Notes: generated by a model not told the origin, from the letters alone. A stretch of DNA of 64,000 nt from Gammaproteobacteria bacterium (GCA_030427085.1 JAUHXH010000001.1:682001-746000), one strand, 5' to 3'. Counted from the first letter of the stretch, positions 42,413 through 51,850 are shown. Numbers and translations are program-made.

Positions 42413-43999
42413 ATGCCGCCAAGATCCGCACAGCTACCATCAACCATCCCCCAGTTGGTCGAGGAGGCGGGTAAACAGTTCGGGGATGCCTGCTTCATCC
42501 ACGACGATGACGTGGTCCTGTCGTTTGCGACGTTCGCCAGTGTGGTCCACAGGGTGGCAGCCGCCCTGCTACAGCGCGGCATCAAGAAGGGCGACAGGGT
42601 TGCGGTCTGGGCACCGAATATCCACGAGTGGGTGCTGGCAGGCATTGGCGCACAGTGTGCCGGCGCAATTCTGGTCACTATTAATACCCGCTACAAAGGC
42701 AGTGAAGCCGCCTATATTCTTCGCGAGAGTCAGGCTCGAGTGCTGTTCTGCATGGGCGAATTTCTGGGTGCAGACTATCCAGCAATGCTCGAGGGTGAAT
42801 CGCTGCCGCAGCTGGAACACCAAATCATATTCCGCTCGGTAGATATCGCCGATCACGACAAGCGGGAAAGCTGGGATAGCTTTCTGCAAGGTGCAGGCGC
42901 CGATTCGGACGCCGACATAGCTGCTCGCATAGCCTCAATCGGCGCCGATGATACAGCCGATATTCTGTTCACTTCGGGCACCACCGGCGCCCCCAAGGGC
43001 GTGATGACTGGCCACGGCCAGAATGTGCGTGCCTTCCACCATTTCACTGACATCGGCGGGTTTGGCCCCGATGATCGTTACCTGGTGGTCAACCCCTTCT
43101 TCCACAGCTTTGGCTACAAAGCCGGTATTCTGGCCTGTCTGATTCGCGGGACCCGACTGCTCCCCCACGCGGTATTTGATGTGGACAGTGTGTTGCAACG
43201 GATTGCGGCGGAAAAAATTACCGTACTGCCAGGACCACCGACGCTATTTCAGTCGCTATTGGCGCATCCGCAGCGCGATGACTACGACCTGTCCAGCCTT
43301 CGCTTCGCGACTACCGGTGCGGCCTCTATACCGGTAACGATGATTGAGCAGATGCACAGCGAACTCGGCTTTGAGCGGGTGATTACCGCCTACGGCCTGA
43401 CCGAGTGCTGCGGCCTGGCCACCATGTGCCGCGCCGGGGATAGCGCCGCCACCATCGCCACCACCTCCGGGCGCGCCATACCCGAAACGGAAGTACGCTG
43501 TGTCGACCCGCAAGGTGACGTTGTGCCTGCCGGTGAGCCGGGCGAAATTGTGGTGCGCGGCTTCAATGTTATGCAAGGCTACTTCGGCAATCCCGAAGCG
43601 ACGAACGAGACCATCGACGAGATGGGCTGGCTCCATACCGGTGACATAGGCATTCTTGACGCCGCCGGCAACCTGCGCATTACCGACCGCCTGAAAGACA
43701 TGTTCATTTCCGGCGGCTTCAATTGTTATCCGGCGGAAATTGAAAATACCCTTGCAGGGCACCCCGCTATCGCCATGTCTGCCGTGATTGGAATACCCGA
43801 TGAACGCCTGGGTGAGGTCGCAAAAGCCTTTGTTGTACTGAAAAACGGCCAGCCGCTGGGCGAAGCCGAGCTCATCACGTGGTGCCGGGAGCACATGGCG
43901 AACTACAAATGTCCGCGGCAAGTGGCCTTTGTTGATGCCCTACCACTAAACGCATCCGGCAAAGTGCTCAAAACGGAATTGCGCGGATACAACACGTAG
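42413..43999 (+). CDS. fadD3: FadD3-like HIP-CoA ligase
   Basis: A 528-residue ANL-superfamily acyl-CoA synthetase. Motifs: LFTSGTTGAPKGVM (phosphate loop), TAYGLTECCG, GWLHTGDIG and the C-terminal NASGKVLKTEL with the catalytic Lys. Stretches YLVVNPFFHSFGYKAGILAC, ITVLPGPPTLFQSLLAHPQR and ITDRLKDMFISGGFNCYPAE follow mycobacterial FadD3, which attaches CoA to HIP and starts C/D-ring breakdown. It is divergent from the ipdA operon and followed by the dioxygenase gene 33 bases on. Confidence 0.9.
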   Translation: MPPRSAQLPSTIPQLVEEAGKQFGDACFIHDDDVVLSFATFASVVHRVAAALLQRGIKKGDRVAVWAPNIHEWVLAGIGAQCAGAILVTINTRYKGSEAAYILRESQARVLFCMGEFLGADYPAMLEGESLPQLEHQIIFRSVDIADHDKRESWDSFLQGAGADSDADIAARIASIGADDTADILFTSGTTGAPKGVMTGHGQNVRAFHHFTDIGGFGPDDRYLVVNPFFHSFGYKAGILACLIRGTRLLPHAVFDVDSVLQRIAAEKITVLPGPPTLFQSLLAHPQRDDYDLSSLRFATTGAASIPVTMIEQMHSELGFERVITAYGLTECCGLATMCRAGDSAATIATTSGRAIPETEVRCVDPQGDVVPAGEPGEIVVRGFNVMQGYFGNPEATNETIDEMGWLHTGDIGILDAAGNLRITDRLKDMFISGGFNCYPAEIENTLAGHPAIAMSAVIGIPDERLGEVAKAFVVLKNGQPLGEAELITWCREHMANYKCPRQVAFVDALPLNASGKVLKTELRGYNT

Positions 44000-44032
44000 C
44001 CAACCGTTAATCGAACAGGAAGAGAGACCATC

Positions 44033-44941
44033 ATGCGCATACACAGTCTGGGATATATCGTTGTCAACGCCAGCCAGCCAGAGCGCTGGGCCGAGTATGG
44101 AACTCAGGTTCTGGGCATGGTGGACGCTTCCGATGCGCTAAATGGCGATGCCGAACAGTGCGTCTATCTGAAAATGGATGACCGCCCGTATCGCATTGTG
44201 GTGGAACCCTCTGCTACGGATGCTTATGCCGCCTCCGGTTGGGAGGTGGCAGGACCGGACGCCTTCGCCGAGGCCAAAGCCCACCTGGACCGGCATTCGG
44301 TGCCCTATACACAAGCTGATGCCGCCACGATTGCGCGTCGGCGCGTGCAGGACCTGGTTTCTTTTGAGGACCCGGCGGGTAATCGACACGAACTGTTCTG
44401 GGGTGTGGTTTCGGACTTTCTTCCCTTCGCCTCGCCGGTCGGTATAAAAAGCTTTGTTACCGGGGATCAGGGTGTGGGCCATACCGTGTTGCCCGCTCCG
44501 GACTTTGACACCTGCCTGGCGTTTTATCGCGACGTGATGGGCTTCGGTCTCTCCGACCTGATGAAGGTACGCTTTACTCCCGACCCCGCCGAGCCGGAAA
44601 AGCGCCTGTACTTCTTGCACTGCAATCGTCGGCACCACAGCCTGGCCATTTTCGAGATGGAAAATCCCACCGGCTGCGTCCACGTGATGTTTGAAGTGGA
44701 TAAGGTGGACGAGGTGGGTCGCGCGCTCGACCGTATGCAGGCGGCGGGTGTGCCCCTCACAGGGACACTGGGGCGCCACGCCAACGACCACATGGTGAGC
44801 TTTTACATGGCCTCGCCTTCGGGTTTTATGGTGGAGTACGGCGCAGAGGGGCGCACCGTTGAGGACTGGAGCCGGTACTCACCTTTCCAGTCCACCGTGA
44901 ACAGCTTCTGGGGGCACGATTTTTCGGTGGGTCAGGCCTGA
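44033..44941 (+). CDS. hsaC: HsaC/TesB-like extradiol dioxygenase
   Basis: A 302-residue two-domain vicinal-oxygen-chelate protein. The iron ligands fall at His150 (GVGHTVL), His201/202 (NRRHHSL) and Glu268 (GFMVEYG). The closing VNSFWGHDFSVGQA is shared with HsaC, which cleaves the aromatised steroid A ring (3,4-DHSA). BphC-type activity on biphenyl catechols is an alternative. It has GAGAGA before the ATG and likely shares a transcript with fadD3. Its 3' end overlaps the convergent SDR gene by 10 bases. Confidence 0.9.
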   Translation: MRIHSLGYIVVNASQPERWAEYGTQVLGMVDASDALNGDAEQCVYLKMDDRPYRIVVEPSATDAYAASGWEVAGPDAFAEAKAHLDRHSVPYTQADAATIARRRVQDLVSFEDPAGNRHELFWGVVSDFLPFASPVGIKSFVTGDQGVGHTVLPAPDFDTCLAFYRDVMGFGLSDLMKVRFTPDPAEPEKRLYFLHCNRRHHSLAIFEMENPTGCVHVMFEVDKVDEVGRALDRMQAAGVPLTGTLGRHANDHMVSFYMASPSGFMVEYGAEGRTVEDWSRYSPFQSTVNSFWGHDFSVGQA

Positions 44942-45708
44942 GGATCCGACAGGTACAGAAACACCGGCATCTCGCCACCGCCGGTTACTTCCAGACTGGC
45001 GCCAGACACATAGGCTGCCTGCTCAGATGACAAGTACAGGCAGGCCTGCGCTACATCCTCCGGCAACGCCATCCGCTTCAGTGGCAGCATCTGCTCGACG
45101 CGCCTGAAACCCTCTGCACCGCCATAGTGCTCCGCCCCGCCCTCGTGCTTCACCAGGCCTACCACAACGGCGTTTACCCGTACGTCTGGCCCCCATTCCA
45201 TTGCCAGTGAACGCGTTGCGTTAAGTAAACCCGCCTTGGCCGCGCCATAGGCTGCAGTACCAGGGGATGGCCGAACACCGCTTACGCTGGCGATATTGAT
45301 GATATTTCCCGGGCGGTCAATGGCACTATCGCGCATGGCCACGTAGGCCTGTTGCGACATCACCAGCGGCGCAGTGAGGTTCAGGTCGAGGATTTTGCGG
45401 GTGAAATTAGGGCTCGCTTCCGCAGCTTTTGCCGGTGGACTGCCACCGGCATTATTCACCAGTACATCCAGTCGACCGAATTGTTTTAGCGCCACGTCGA
45501 TTACATGCTGGGACTGCTCGGGATCTCGAATGTCTGCGGTGACAAAGACAGCTTCTCCGGTGTCAGTCGCAATCGGTTGCGCAGGTAGGCGGCGGCCGCA
45601 AATAAGCACATTGGCACCGGCGCTCAGGTAGGCCCGGGTAATGGCAGCGCCGATATGTCCGGCACCACCCGTTACTATCACCGTTTTTCCCGAGTAATCT
45701 GTCATCAC
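44932..45708 (-). CDS. SDR-family oxidoreductase of the steroid cluster
   Basis: A 258-residue short-chain dehydrogenase with VTGGAGHIGAAI, LVNNAGGSPP, NIASVSGVRPSPGTA and the YGAAK pair. It has some likeness to mycobacterial Rv3549c, which accompanies Rv3548c in the KstR2 regulon. It probably oxidises or reduces a ring-derived hydroxyl. It shares an operon with the luciferase-like gene 12 bases upstream. Substrate unknown. Confidence 0.78.
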   Translation of the reverse strand: MMTDYSGKTVIVTGGAGHIGAAITRAYLSAGANVLICGRRLPAQPIATDTGEAVFVTADIRDPEQSQHVIDVALKQFGRLDVLVNNAGGSPPAKAAEASPNFTRKILDLNLTAPLVMSQQAYVAMRDSAIDRPGNIINIASVSGVRPSPGTAAYGAAKAGLLNATRSLAMEWGPDVRVNAVVVGLVKHEGGAEHYGGAEGFRRVEQMLPLKRMALPEDVAQACLYLSSEQAAYVSGASLEVTGGGEMPVFLYLSDPQA

Positions 45709-45720
45709 ACTGGCTCCGCT

Positions 45721-46578
45721 TTACAGCACATCGATAAGTCGCGAACACAATGCGATCATGGGCTCGATAACTTCCGGGCGATCCCAGTTCTCCATCCCCA
45801 CGCCAACATTAACCCGGTGCACGCCAAGGTCGCGATAGCGCTTTAGCACGTCTTCCGTTACCTCACCCATCACCACCAGGGTGATTTCAACGTCATCCGG
45901 ATTGCGATCGAACTCACGCACCTGCCGGCGGAAATCAGCGATCCCCGCTGCCACATCAGGCATGGCCACGTCCACCGGCATCCAGCCATCGGCCCATTGC
46001 GCTGCGTGCCTGACCCCCAGCGGGCCCATGGCACCAAACAGGAATTTGGGGCCGTGTGGTTGTAACGGTTTGGGCTCGAACCAGACCGGGTCGAAGTCCA
46101 GATAGTCACCGTGGTACTCAGGCTCGTCGTCAGTAAACAGGGTCCGGGTGGCAGCGACGGTTTCTCTTAATACGCTGTAGCGCTTTTTCCAGGGTTGTTG
46201 GGAGATATTGTTGAACTCTTCCTCGTTCCAACCCACGCCTGTACCAACGATCACCCGGCCGCCAGACAGCCGATCCAGAGTGGCGATAGTTTTGGCCTGG
46301 GAGAACAGGTCCCGTTCCATCAGCAGCGCAATACCGGTACCGAGTTTGAGTGTGCGGGTAGCCGCTGCAGCCGCCATCAGCGACACGTAGGGGTCCATCA
46401 TTTTTTTGTAGGGTTCTGGCAACTCACCACCCGCTGGATAGGGTGTTTGGCGTGAGACTGGAATATGACTGTGCTCACCGTACCAGAGGGATTCAAAGCC
46501 CGCTTGTTCGACCATGCCTGCCAGAGTGGCCGGGGCTGGGTCCAGCACGGTATTCATTGAGGTAAAACCGAGATGCAT
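45721..46578 (-). CDS. Luciferase-like (LLM) flavin or F420-dependent oxidoreductase
   Basis: A 285-residue protein from the ATG at 46578, chosen for the AGGAG before it. TIM-barrel LLM-type sequence: FESLWYGEHSHIPVSRQTPY, LKLGTGIALLMERDLFSQAK, RVIVGTGVGWNEEEF and FLFGAMGPLGVRHAAQWADG. It fits the F420-dependent LLM subgroup named TIGR03619. Whether F420 or FMN is used is not certain in this lineage. Such enzymes occur in mycobacterial steroid regulons. It heads a two-gene unit with the SDR. Confidence 0.82.
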   Translation of the reverse strand: MHLGFTSMNTVLDPAPATLAGMVEQAGFESLWYGEHSHIPVSRQTPYPAGGELPEPYKKMMDPYVSLMAAAAATRTLKLGTGIALLMERDLFSQAKTIATLDRLSGGRVIVGTGVGWNEEEFNNISQQPWKKRYSVLRETVAATRTLFTDDEPEYHGDYLDFDPVWFEPKPLQPHGPKFLFGAMGPLGVRHAAQWADGWMPVDVAMPDVAAGIADFRRQVREFDRNPDDVEITLVVMGEVTEDVLKRYRDLGVHRVNVGVGMENWDRPEVIEPMIALCSRLIDVL

Positions 46579-46691
46579 CGAGCACTCCTGGGCGAATGAT
46601 CCAATGGATGTGAACAATCAGGTCATTCTAGGTGGGAATCCTGGGGCCAGGCATACTCCGAATTGACTACCCCCTGATCGTCGCTCACAGA

Positions 46692-47273
46692 TCAGTCGGT
46701 ACGCCGCCACCATGCCAGTATGCGATTACTGACATAACCCCACCATCCACGTTGCCAGGCCAGTTGGGCTGCCTTGATCGCCAGCCAGTAGCTGGCGTAA
46801 GCCACGCCGAGCATCAGCCAGGCCTCCCGGGACTTACTAAGCCAATAGGCAGGCCAGCCGATGGCGACCACAAAGTTCATGATCGATTCGATAAACAAAT
46901 TCAGCACCAGACTGAACAGGCGCGCTGGTTCGAAACTGAACAGAACATCCGCCAAACCCGCAATGAAGGTCGCCACGTCTTCCCACTCGATCAACAGCCA
47001 GGTGTACAGGGCGATAAGGCCGTAGAAACCCCCGCCGAAGCGCAGCCAGCGTTCGAGCGCTGGGTCGACTGAAGTCCTGGCCGCTTGAGATTTCGAGGGT
47101 TTGGACAGCGACCCAATGCCCGCCTGAAGTTCTTTCACTGACTTACCGGCTAGTCGGCCATCGCGCAACGCCCAGTAAACCAGAACGAAGGTGAGTAGAA
47201 ATACCGGTAGTCCGGCCTCAAAGATCAAATCTAATGACAATTGGGCACCCGTATTGCGTCTGGCGAAAAACAA
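46692..47273 (-). CDS. Hypothetical membrane protein
   Basis: A 193-residue protein. One helix near residues 18-37 is followed by a Ser/Lys-rich cytoplasmic linker (SLSKPSKSQAARTS) and about four more helices (78-175), ending with a Trp-rich basic tail (GWWGYVSNRILAWWRRTD). No family was recognised. It marks the end of the steroid region on this side and is divergent from the EVE gene. Confidence 0.62.
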   Translation of the reverse strand: MFFARRNTGAQLSLDLIFEAGLPVFLLTFVLVYWALRDGRLAGKSVKELQAGIGSLSKPSKSQAARTSVDPALERWLRFGGGFYGLIALYTWLLIEWEDVATFIAGLADVLFSFEPARLFSLVLNLFIESIMNFVVAIGWPAYWLSKSREAWLMLGVAYASYWLAIKAAQLAWQRGWWGYVSNRILAWWRRTD

Positions 47274-47383
47274 TCCTACAGTCTGGGCAGCAGCATAGCA
47301 CTTGAGCGGGAAGCTCGCCTGAGCATGCTGGTTACCCCGTGAGTCTACCCTAACCTGTCCAAAATAGAGGCAACAACATCGCC

Positions 47384-47842
47384 ATGGCGTACTGGCTATT
47401 CAAAACCGAGCCGCAAGTCTTTGGCATCGACGACCTTGCGGCAATACACCCGAAATCCGAGCCCTGGGACGGTATCCGGAATTATCAGGCGCGGAACCTG
47501 CTACGCGATCAAGTCGCCGAGGGGGATGAGGTTTTTATCTACCATAGCTCCTGTGCCCAGGTGGGTATCGCCGGGCTCGCACGCGTGGCCAGTGCTGCGT
47601 ACGTCGATCCAGATCAGTTCGATCCGGAGAGCAAGTACTACGATCCGAAAGCCGAGCAGGACACTCCCCGGTGGTATCGGGTGGATGTCGTCTATCAACG
47701 AACCCTCGACAAGCTGATTCCCCTGAAGCTGCTGAAGCAGCAGGAAGCCCTGGTAGACATGGTGTTACTCAAGCAGGGTCGCCTGTCCGTGCAGCCAGTT
47801 CGCCAGGAAGAGTGGGACTATATTTTGACGCATCTGGCTTAA
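47384..47842 (+). CDS. EVE-domain protein (thymocyte nuclear protein 1-like)
   Basis: A 152-residue single-domain protein: MAYWLFKTEPQVFGIDDL, WDGIRNYQARNLLRDQVAEG, DEVFIYHSSCAQVGIAGLAR and SKYYDPKAEQDTPRWYRVDV are the diagnostic parts of the EVE fold (PUA-like superfamily). EVE domains bind modified bases in DNA or RNA. It is full length for bacterial stand-alone members. The next gene, for a DUF3445 protein, follows within 65 bases. Confidence 0.92.
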   Translation: MAYWLFKTEPQVFGIDDLAAIHPKSEPWDGIRNYQARNLLRDQVAEGDEVFIYHSSCAQVGIAGLARVASAAYVDPDQFDPESKYYDPKAEQDTPRWYRVDVVYQRTLDKLIPLKLLKQQEALVDMVLLKQGRLSVQPVRQEEWDYILTHLA

Positions 47843-47906
47843 GCCGGGCTGCTTTTGGCGGCAGTCTGGGGTAAGGTTGTTTCCCCCTTGCCAGCGCTGC
47901 CCCGGG

Positions 47907-48794
47907 ATGCTGTACGACTACGCCCTGCCCCGCCACCTGCCCCACCTGACCAATGCAGAAATTCTGTCTATGGGGCTCAGCCCCCTCGACAGTACCGCCT
48001 GGATTGAACCGGATACGGGTGCCCGGCAGTTCTACGACAACAAGCTGGTGCAACGACAAGAGCTGGGGCGAGGAGCCTATCGCAGCGATGAGGCCTCTCT
48101 GCCCGCGCAGAACGAGCTCTACACACGTCTTCGAGACTATCTGTTGCGGGAACACCCTGATTGCTACCAACCTGCACCGGACGGGATAAAAAATCTTGCT
48201 GGCGACTTCGAAGTGGCCGATTCATCAGAAGAACCCCTGTGGCAAGCCGCCCAGTGGATAGCTGACGATCTGGTACTCATGCTGCCTCGAGACGACAGTT
48301 ATTATCTCGCCGCGGCCAGCCTGAGCAGTGCCAGTGACTGGCGCTTGGAAGACAAGTTCGGTGGCTCCCTGGCGGATATTCACGCCGTGATTCCCGGTTT
48401 CAATACCACCTTGCTGCCCCGTGTGGAGCGCTTTTTCCGGCACTTACGCGTTGAGCACCCGGTACAGCGCTATAACTGGGGGCTGCAGGAAGGCGCCACC
48501 TTAAACAGGCGCGACCAACATATTGGTGATGCACTGGCAGATGCTGAGCTTTACTACCGCGTGGAGCGCCAAAGCCTGCGGCGTCTGCCAGTGAGCGGTG
48601 CCATTGTTTTCACGATTCGTGTGTATCTGCACCGGCTTGAAGCCCTGAGGCATTTCGGCGATGCATTGCCTGTCCTGCTGCAAGCGATCGACGACAGTCC
48701 AGCGGAACTATATCGCTATAAAGGGTTTCACCGGCTGGAAGCACCTCTCGCGCGTTATCGCGATTCCCTCGACACGACCCCGGAGCAAACCTGA
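47907..48794 (+). CDS. DUF3445 protein, heme-dependent oxidative N-demethylase-like
   Basis: A 295-residue protein from the ATG at 47907 (a TTG at 47877 is possible). It fits DUF3445: LTNAEILSMGLSPLDSTAWI, DDLVLMLPRDDSYYLAAASL, WRLEDKFGGSLADIHAVIPG and RVERQSLRRLPVSGAIVFTI. Characterised relatives use heme to demethylate amines such as dimethylamine. A heme-ligand His is likely among IHAVIP or RHLRVEHP but cannot be fixed. The stop precedes the next gene by 3 bases. Confidence 0.85.
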   Translation: MLYDYALPRHLPHLTNAEILSMGLSPLDSTAWIEPDTGARQFYDNKLVQRQELGRGAYRSDEASLPAQNELYTRLRDYLLREHPDCYQPAPDGIKNLAGDFEVADSSEEPLWQAAQWIADDLVLMLPRDDSYYLAAASLSSASDWRLEDKFGGSLADIHAVIPGFNTTLLPRVERFFRHLRVEHPVQRYNWGLQEGATLNRRDQHIGDALADAELYYRVERQSLRRLPVSGAIVFTIRVYLHRLEALRHFGDALPVLLQAIDDSPAELYRYKGFHRLEAPLARYRDSLDTTPEQT

Positions 48795-48797
48795 GCC

Positions 48798-49574
48798 GTG
48801 GAAGGACTCGCCATCTGGCAATACCTGTTGATCGGACTGCTGTTTGTCTGGGGTGGCTTTGTACGCTCAGGCCTTGGCTTCGGTGGCGCCGTGCTGACCC
48901 TGCCCTTTTTACTGATGGTGCACAACGCGCCGCTGGTTTATCTCCCTATAATCGCCGTCCACCTGTTGTTTTTCTCAGGCCTTACCATCGTACAGGCCCA
49001 GTGGCGTTCGCGTGGGCAACCGCACGACAGCAATACGGTGAACTGGCCATTTCTACGCTATGCCCTGGCGTTGATGATCATTCCCAAACTGATCGGTGTG
49101 GCGGGTGTGTTGACCCTGCCCACCGCCGTGGTGAGTGGTTTTATTTTTACCGTGGTCGCCGTCTATGCCGTTTCGTATATTCTCGATCGGCCGTTTAAAA
49201 GCAACAGCAAAGCCGTCGATACCCTGTTTTTACTGCTTGGCGGCTACGTCAGTGGCACCTCGCTGGTAGCGGCGCCGTTGGTGGTGCCGGTTGCCGCCAG
49301 CCGAGTACGCAAGGAACAACTGCGCGACACCTTGTTTGTGCTCTGGTTTGTTCTGGTGGCGATCAAGCTGGCAGCCTTTTACTGGACGGGCGTTGACCTG
49401 CAGTGGCAGGCACACTTGTGGTTGTTACCCTGTGCCGCCGTTGGCCATGTGCTGGGGCTGCGGTTTCACCGTTATACCCTGCGCGCAGACACCCGGGTAT
49501 TCTTCCGGGTGCTGGGAGCGGGCTTGTTGTTGGTCAGCGTGGCTGGCCTGCTCCGCGTAACGGGCTTTTTCTAA
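48798..49574 (+). CDS. TauE/SafE (TSUP) sulfite exporter-family permease
   Basis: A 258-residue protein with 7-8 helices, starting at GTG 48798. FVRSGLGFGGAVLTLPFLLM and LLLGGYVSGTSLVAAPLVVP are the duplicated TSUP motifs. The family exports sulfite, sulfoacetate or similar anions; the substrate here is unknown. It lies 3 bases after the DUF3445 gene and is probably co-transcribed. The second motif reads YVSGTSLVAAP, normal for this group. Confidence 0.88.
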   Translation: MEGLAIWQYLLIGLLFVWGGFVRSGLGFGGAVLTLPFLLMVHNAPLVYLPIIAVHLLFFSGLTIVQAQWRSRGQPHDSNTVNWPFLRYALALMIIPKLIGVAGVLTLPTAVVSGFIFTVVAVYAVSYILDRPFKSNSKAVDTLFLLLGGYVSGTSLVAAPLVVPVAASRVRKEQLRDTLFVLWFVLVAIKLAAFYWTGVDLQWQAHLWLLPCAAVGHVLGLRFHRYTLRADTRVFFRVLGAGLLLVSVAGLLRVTGFF

Positions 49575-49640
49575 ACGGTCCAGCCGCGATATGCTGTCAC
49601 AATCCTGGCAAGCCTTTTGGGCGAGACGAGGTACCTCAAT

Positions 49641-50537
49641 GTGAACGTATTTCGTTTTCTGACGGCTTTCGCATTTCTAAGCGCTGTGTCCGCGCAGCTT
49701 ATGGCCCAGACCTGGGACCCTGTGTGCAATCTGCAATCAGGCAGCGATACGCCCCTGCAAGCAGCCCTTGAAGCTCGGCTGTCTGAGCTTGACCTCGACG
49801 GCCCATTAGACCGTGGTGAACTGGCGGTAACCCTCCTCCTGCTGAATGACAATACTCGCCCCCGGCTCGCCCAGGTCAATGGCAACCGGATGATGTACGC
49901 CGCCAGCCTGCCGAAAATTGCGATTTTGTTAGGTGCCGCGGTCGCCCTGGAGTCGGGCCGACTGAAATTGTCACGCACGCTCGAGTCCGATATTCACGAC
50001 ATGATCCGTTATTCCTGTAACGATTGCTCCAACCGTGTTTTGGCTGCCGTTGGGCCGGATACTTTCCCGCCGCTGTTACAGTCTGAGCGCTTCGCGTTCT
50101 ACGATGCAAGCGAGGGTGGCGGTTTGTGGATCGGCAAGGAGTACGGCAAGAAACCGGCCTTTGCACGAGACCCTCTGCATCATCTTTCTCATGGTGCCAC
50201 CACCTTCCAGGTGGCTCGATTCTACTGCGGGGTCAATCGTGGCACGCTGGTGAAACCGCGGCAGATGTCATTGATGCGCGATGCGCTGGTTGCGCCCGGC
50301 GTCAGCCATAAATTTGTGAAGGGGCTTGAAGACATCACCGGCCTGGATATTTACCGCAAATCAGGCACCTGGAAGAGCTTTCATGCCGACAGTGCTCTGG
50401 TAGAAGTTGGAGATCGTGCTTACGTGATGGTGGCGCTGGCGCGCAATGGCAAGGGCGAACAGTGGATGCGAAAACTGGCCGAGCCACTGCACCAGCTTGC
50501 GGTCAACCCGCCACCGCGTGAACCACGCAAACGCTGA
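49641..50537 (+). CDS. Exported class A beta-lactamase-like serine hydrolase
   Basis: A 298-residue protein from GTG 49641 (MNVFRFLTAFAFLSAVSAQL), with a signal peptide ending near LMAQ; a TTG at 49617 is possible. The SxxK motif is SLPK (in MYAASLPKIAI), an SxN-like SCNDCSN follows and a KSG triad occurs in YRKSGTWKSFHADS. It belongs to the Beta-lactamase2 superfamily. It has no clear Glu166-type omega loop, so it is more likely a peptidase or esterase than a resistance enzyme. Confidence 0.78.
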   Translation: MNVFRFLTAFAFLSAVSAQLMAQTWDPVCNLQSGSDTPLQAALEARLSELDLDGPLDRGELAVTLLLLNDNTRPRLAQVNGNRMMYAASLPKIAILLGAAVALESGRLKLSRTLESDIHDMIRYSCNDCSNRVLAAVGPDTFPPLLQSERFAFYDASEGGGLWIGKEYGKKPAFARDPLHHLSHGATTFQVARFYCGVNRGTLVKPRQMSLMRDALVAPGVSHKFVKGLEDITGLDIYRKSGTWKSFHADSALVEVGDRAYVMVALARNGKGEQWMRKLAEPLHQLAVNPPPREPRKR

Positions 50538-50539
50538 CT

Positions 50540-51850
50540 CTACGGTGACGCGCTTGGTTCGGCAGCCGCCGGCTGTGCGTAGTAAGCCTGCATCAATCGG
50601 TGAATCTCTGTGCCCAGGCGCTGATGCTCCACCGCTGAATTCACACCCAGCACATTAGACAGCACGATAACCACGTAGTGCAGTTGTGTGCCCTGGTAGT
50701 CGTCTTCGATGATTGCCACAGAATTCATTGAATTTTGCAGGTCCCCTTTGTAGGAACCACAGCGTTTACCGTCTTTGTAAGAACAGCGATACAGCGATCC
50801 GGACTTGAAGTACACCGCGGCAGATCGCAGTGCAGGTGAAGATGCATAGCGAATACGTCGATCAGTCAGGTACAGCAATCGCTTGAGTTGAAGGCTGGTC
50901 CACTCATCAACCAAAATCCCCTGTTCAATTTTCAACACGAACCGCAACAGGGCGTTGACGCTGGCATGACTGGATCCACCGCCGTTAACCCGGCGTTTTC
51001 CTTCCCGAGTAAAAAAGCTGCCCTGACGTAATTGATCCAGGCTGAAGCCCTGGCGGGTAAGCGGCTCCCAGAAGGTGCGTTGAAACAAAGCCGTTAACTC
51101 ACGGGACGACGTATCACGGAAAAATTGTTCCGATGCGTCCGGTGACAGGGGGTACTGCTGACCGAACTGGCGCAGCAGCATGGCATCGCGCATGACCATG
51201 GCGGCCGCCGAATTGGAGCTGACTGACAGCGTCCAGTCCAGGTATTCCCAGACCGAGCCGGTATCACCGTCCTGAATGGTACGCCGTGTCAGTGCTCGCG
51301 CCTCAACATCGAAAAAGCTGACCGTATGGTGATCGCTGTGGGCAAAGCCGCTGGCAACGATGGGCGTGTCTCGCAGGATGGCTTCTCGCCTGGCGAGGTC
51401 GTCTGGCCACGCATCGGCCAGCGCCTGGAAATAGCCTAACGCAGCCACCAGTTTGCCAACGCTGCCCACGTTATGCCGGAAGTCGCTGTTGTGTTCGGCA
51501 TAGCGCGGGCTGGACGGCGTGGTCAGATCTACCAGTGCAATCCCGTAGTCATCCGCACGCTCGCCGAGTAAGCCCTTTACCTGCGCGGAGAGAGCGGCGT
51601 CTTCCGCGGGTAATACCAGCGGAGGCTGCCCGGTCAGGCGCGGTCTGATGCTGGCCGTGGGTGCCAACGCGCCCGGTGCCAGTTTCTGGCCGGATATCTC
51701 CCCGGCATTAGTCAAACGTGCCCCTTCGAGGCGGCGGATACCCGTGTCGGGATAACCATCGACAGGGTAAGCATGGCTACCATCGCTCACTAGCAGCGAG
51801 GTGGCCAGGAGCACGGAAAGCCCAAAACGGGTTGGCAGCTTAATCAGCAT
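50540..51850 (-). CDS. Exported class A beta-lactamase-like serine hydrolase
   Basis: A 436-residue protein from the ATG at 51850 (MLIKLPTRFGLSVLLATSLL) with a signal peptide. Motifs: SVGK (in HNVGSVGKLVA), SVSSNSAA (SxN) and YFKSGSLY (KSG). A long linker and a Cys pair (RCSYKDGKRCGSYK) mark it. It overlaps the end of the PEP-utilising protein gene by 11 bases, so the two are one operon. It converges, with a 2-base gap, on the other hydrolase. Substrate unknown; probably periplasmic. Confidence 0.78.
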   Translation of the reverse strand: MLIKLPTRFGLSVLLATSLLVSDGSHAYPVDGYPDTGIRRLEGARLTNAGEISGQKLAPGALAPTASIRPRLTGQPPLVLPAEDAALSAQVKGLLGERADDYGIALVDLTTPSSPRYAEHNSDFRHNVGSVGKLVAALGYFQALADAWPDDLARREAILRDTPIVASGFAHSDHHTVSFFDVEARALTRRTIQDGDTGSVWEYLDWTLSVSSNSAAAMVMRDAMLLRQFGQQYPLSPDASEQFFRDTSSRELTALFQRTFWEPLTRQGFSLDQLRQGSFFTREGKRRVNGGGSSHASVNALLRFVLKIEQGILVDEWTSLQLKRLLYLTDRRIRYASSPALRSAAVYFKSGSLYRCSYKDGKRCGSYKGDLQNSMNSVAIIEDDYQGTQLHYVVIVLSNVLGVNSAVEHQRLGTEIHRLMQAYYAQPAAAEPSASP

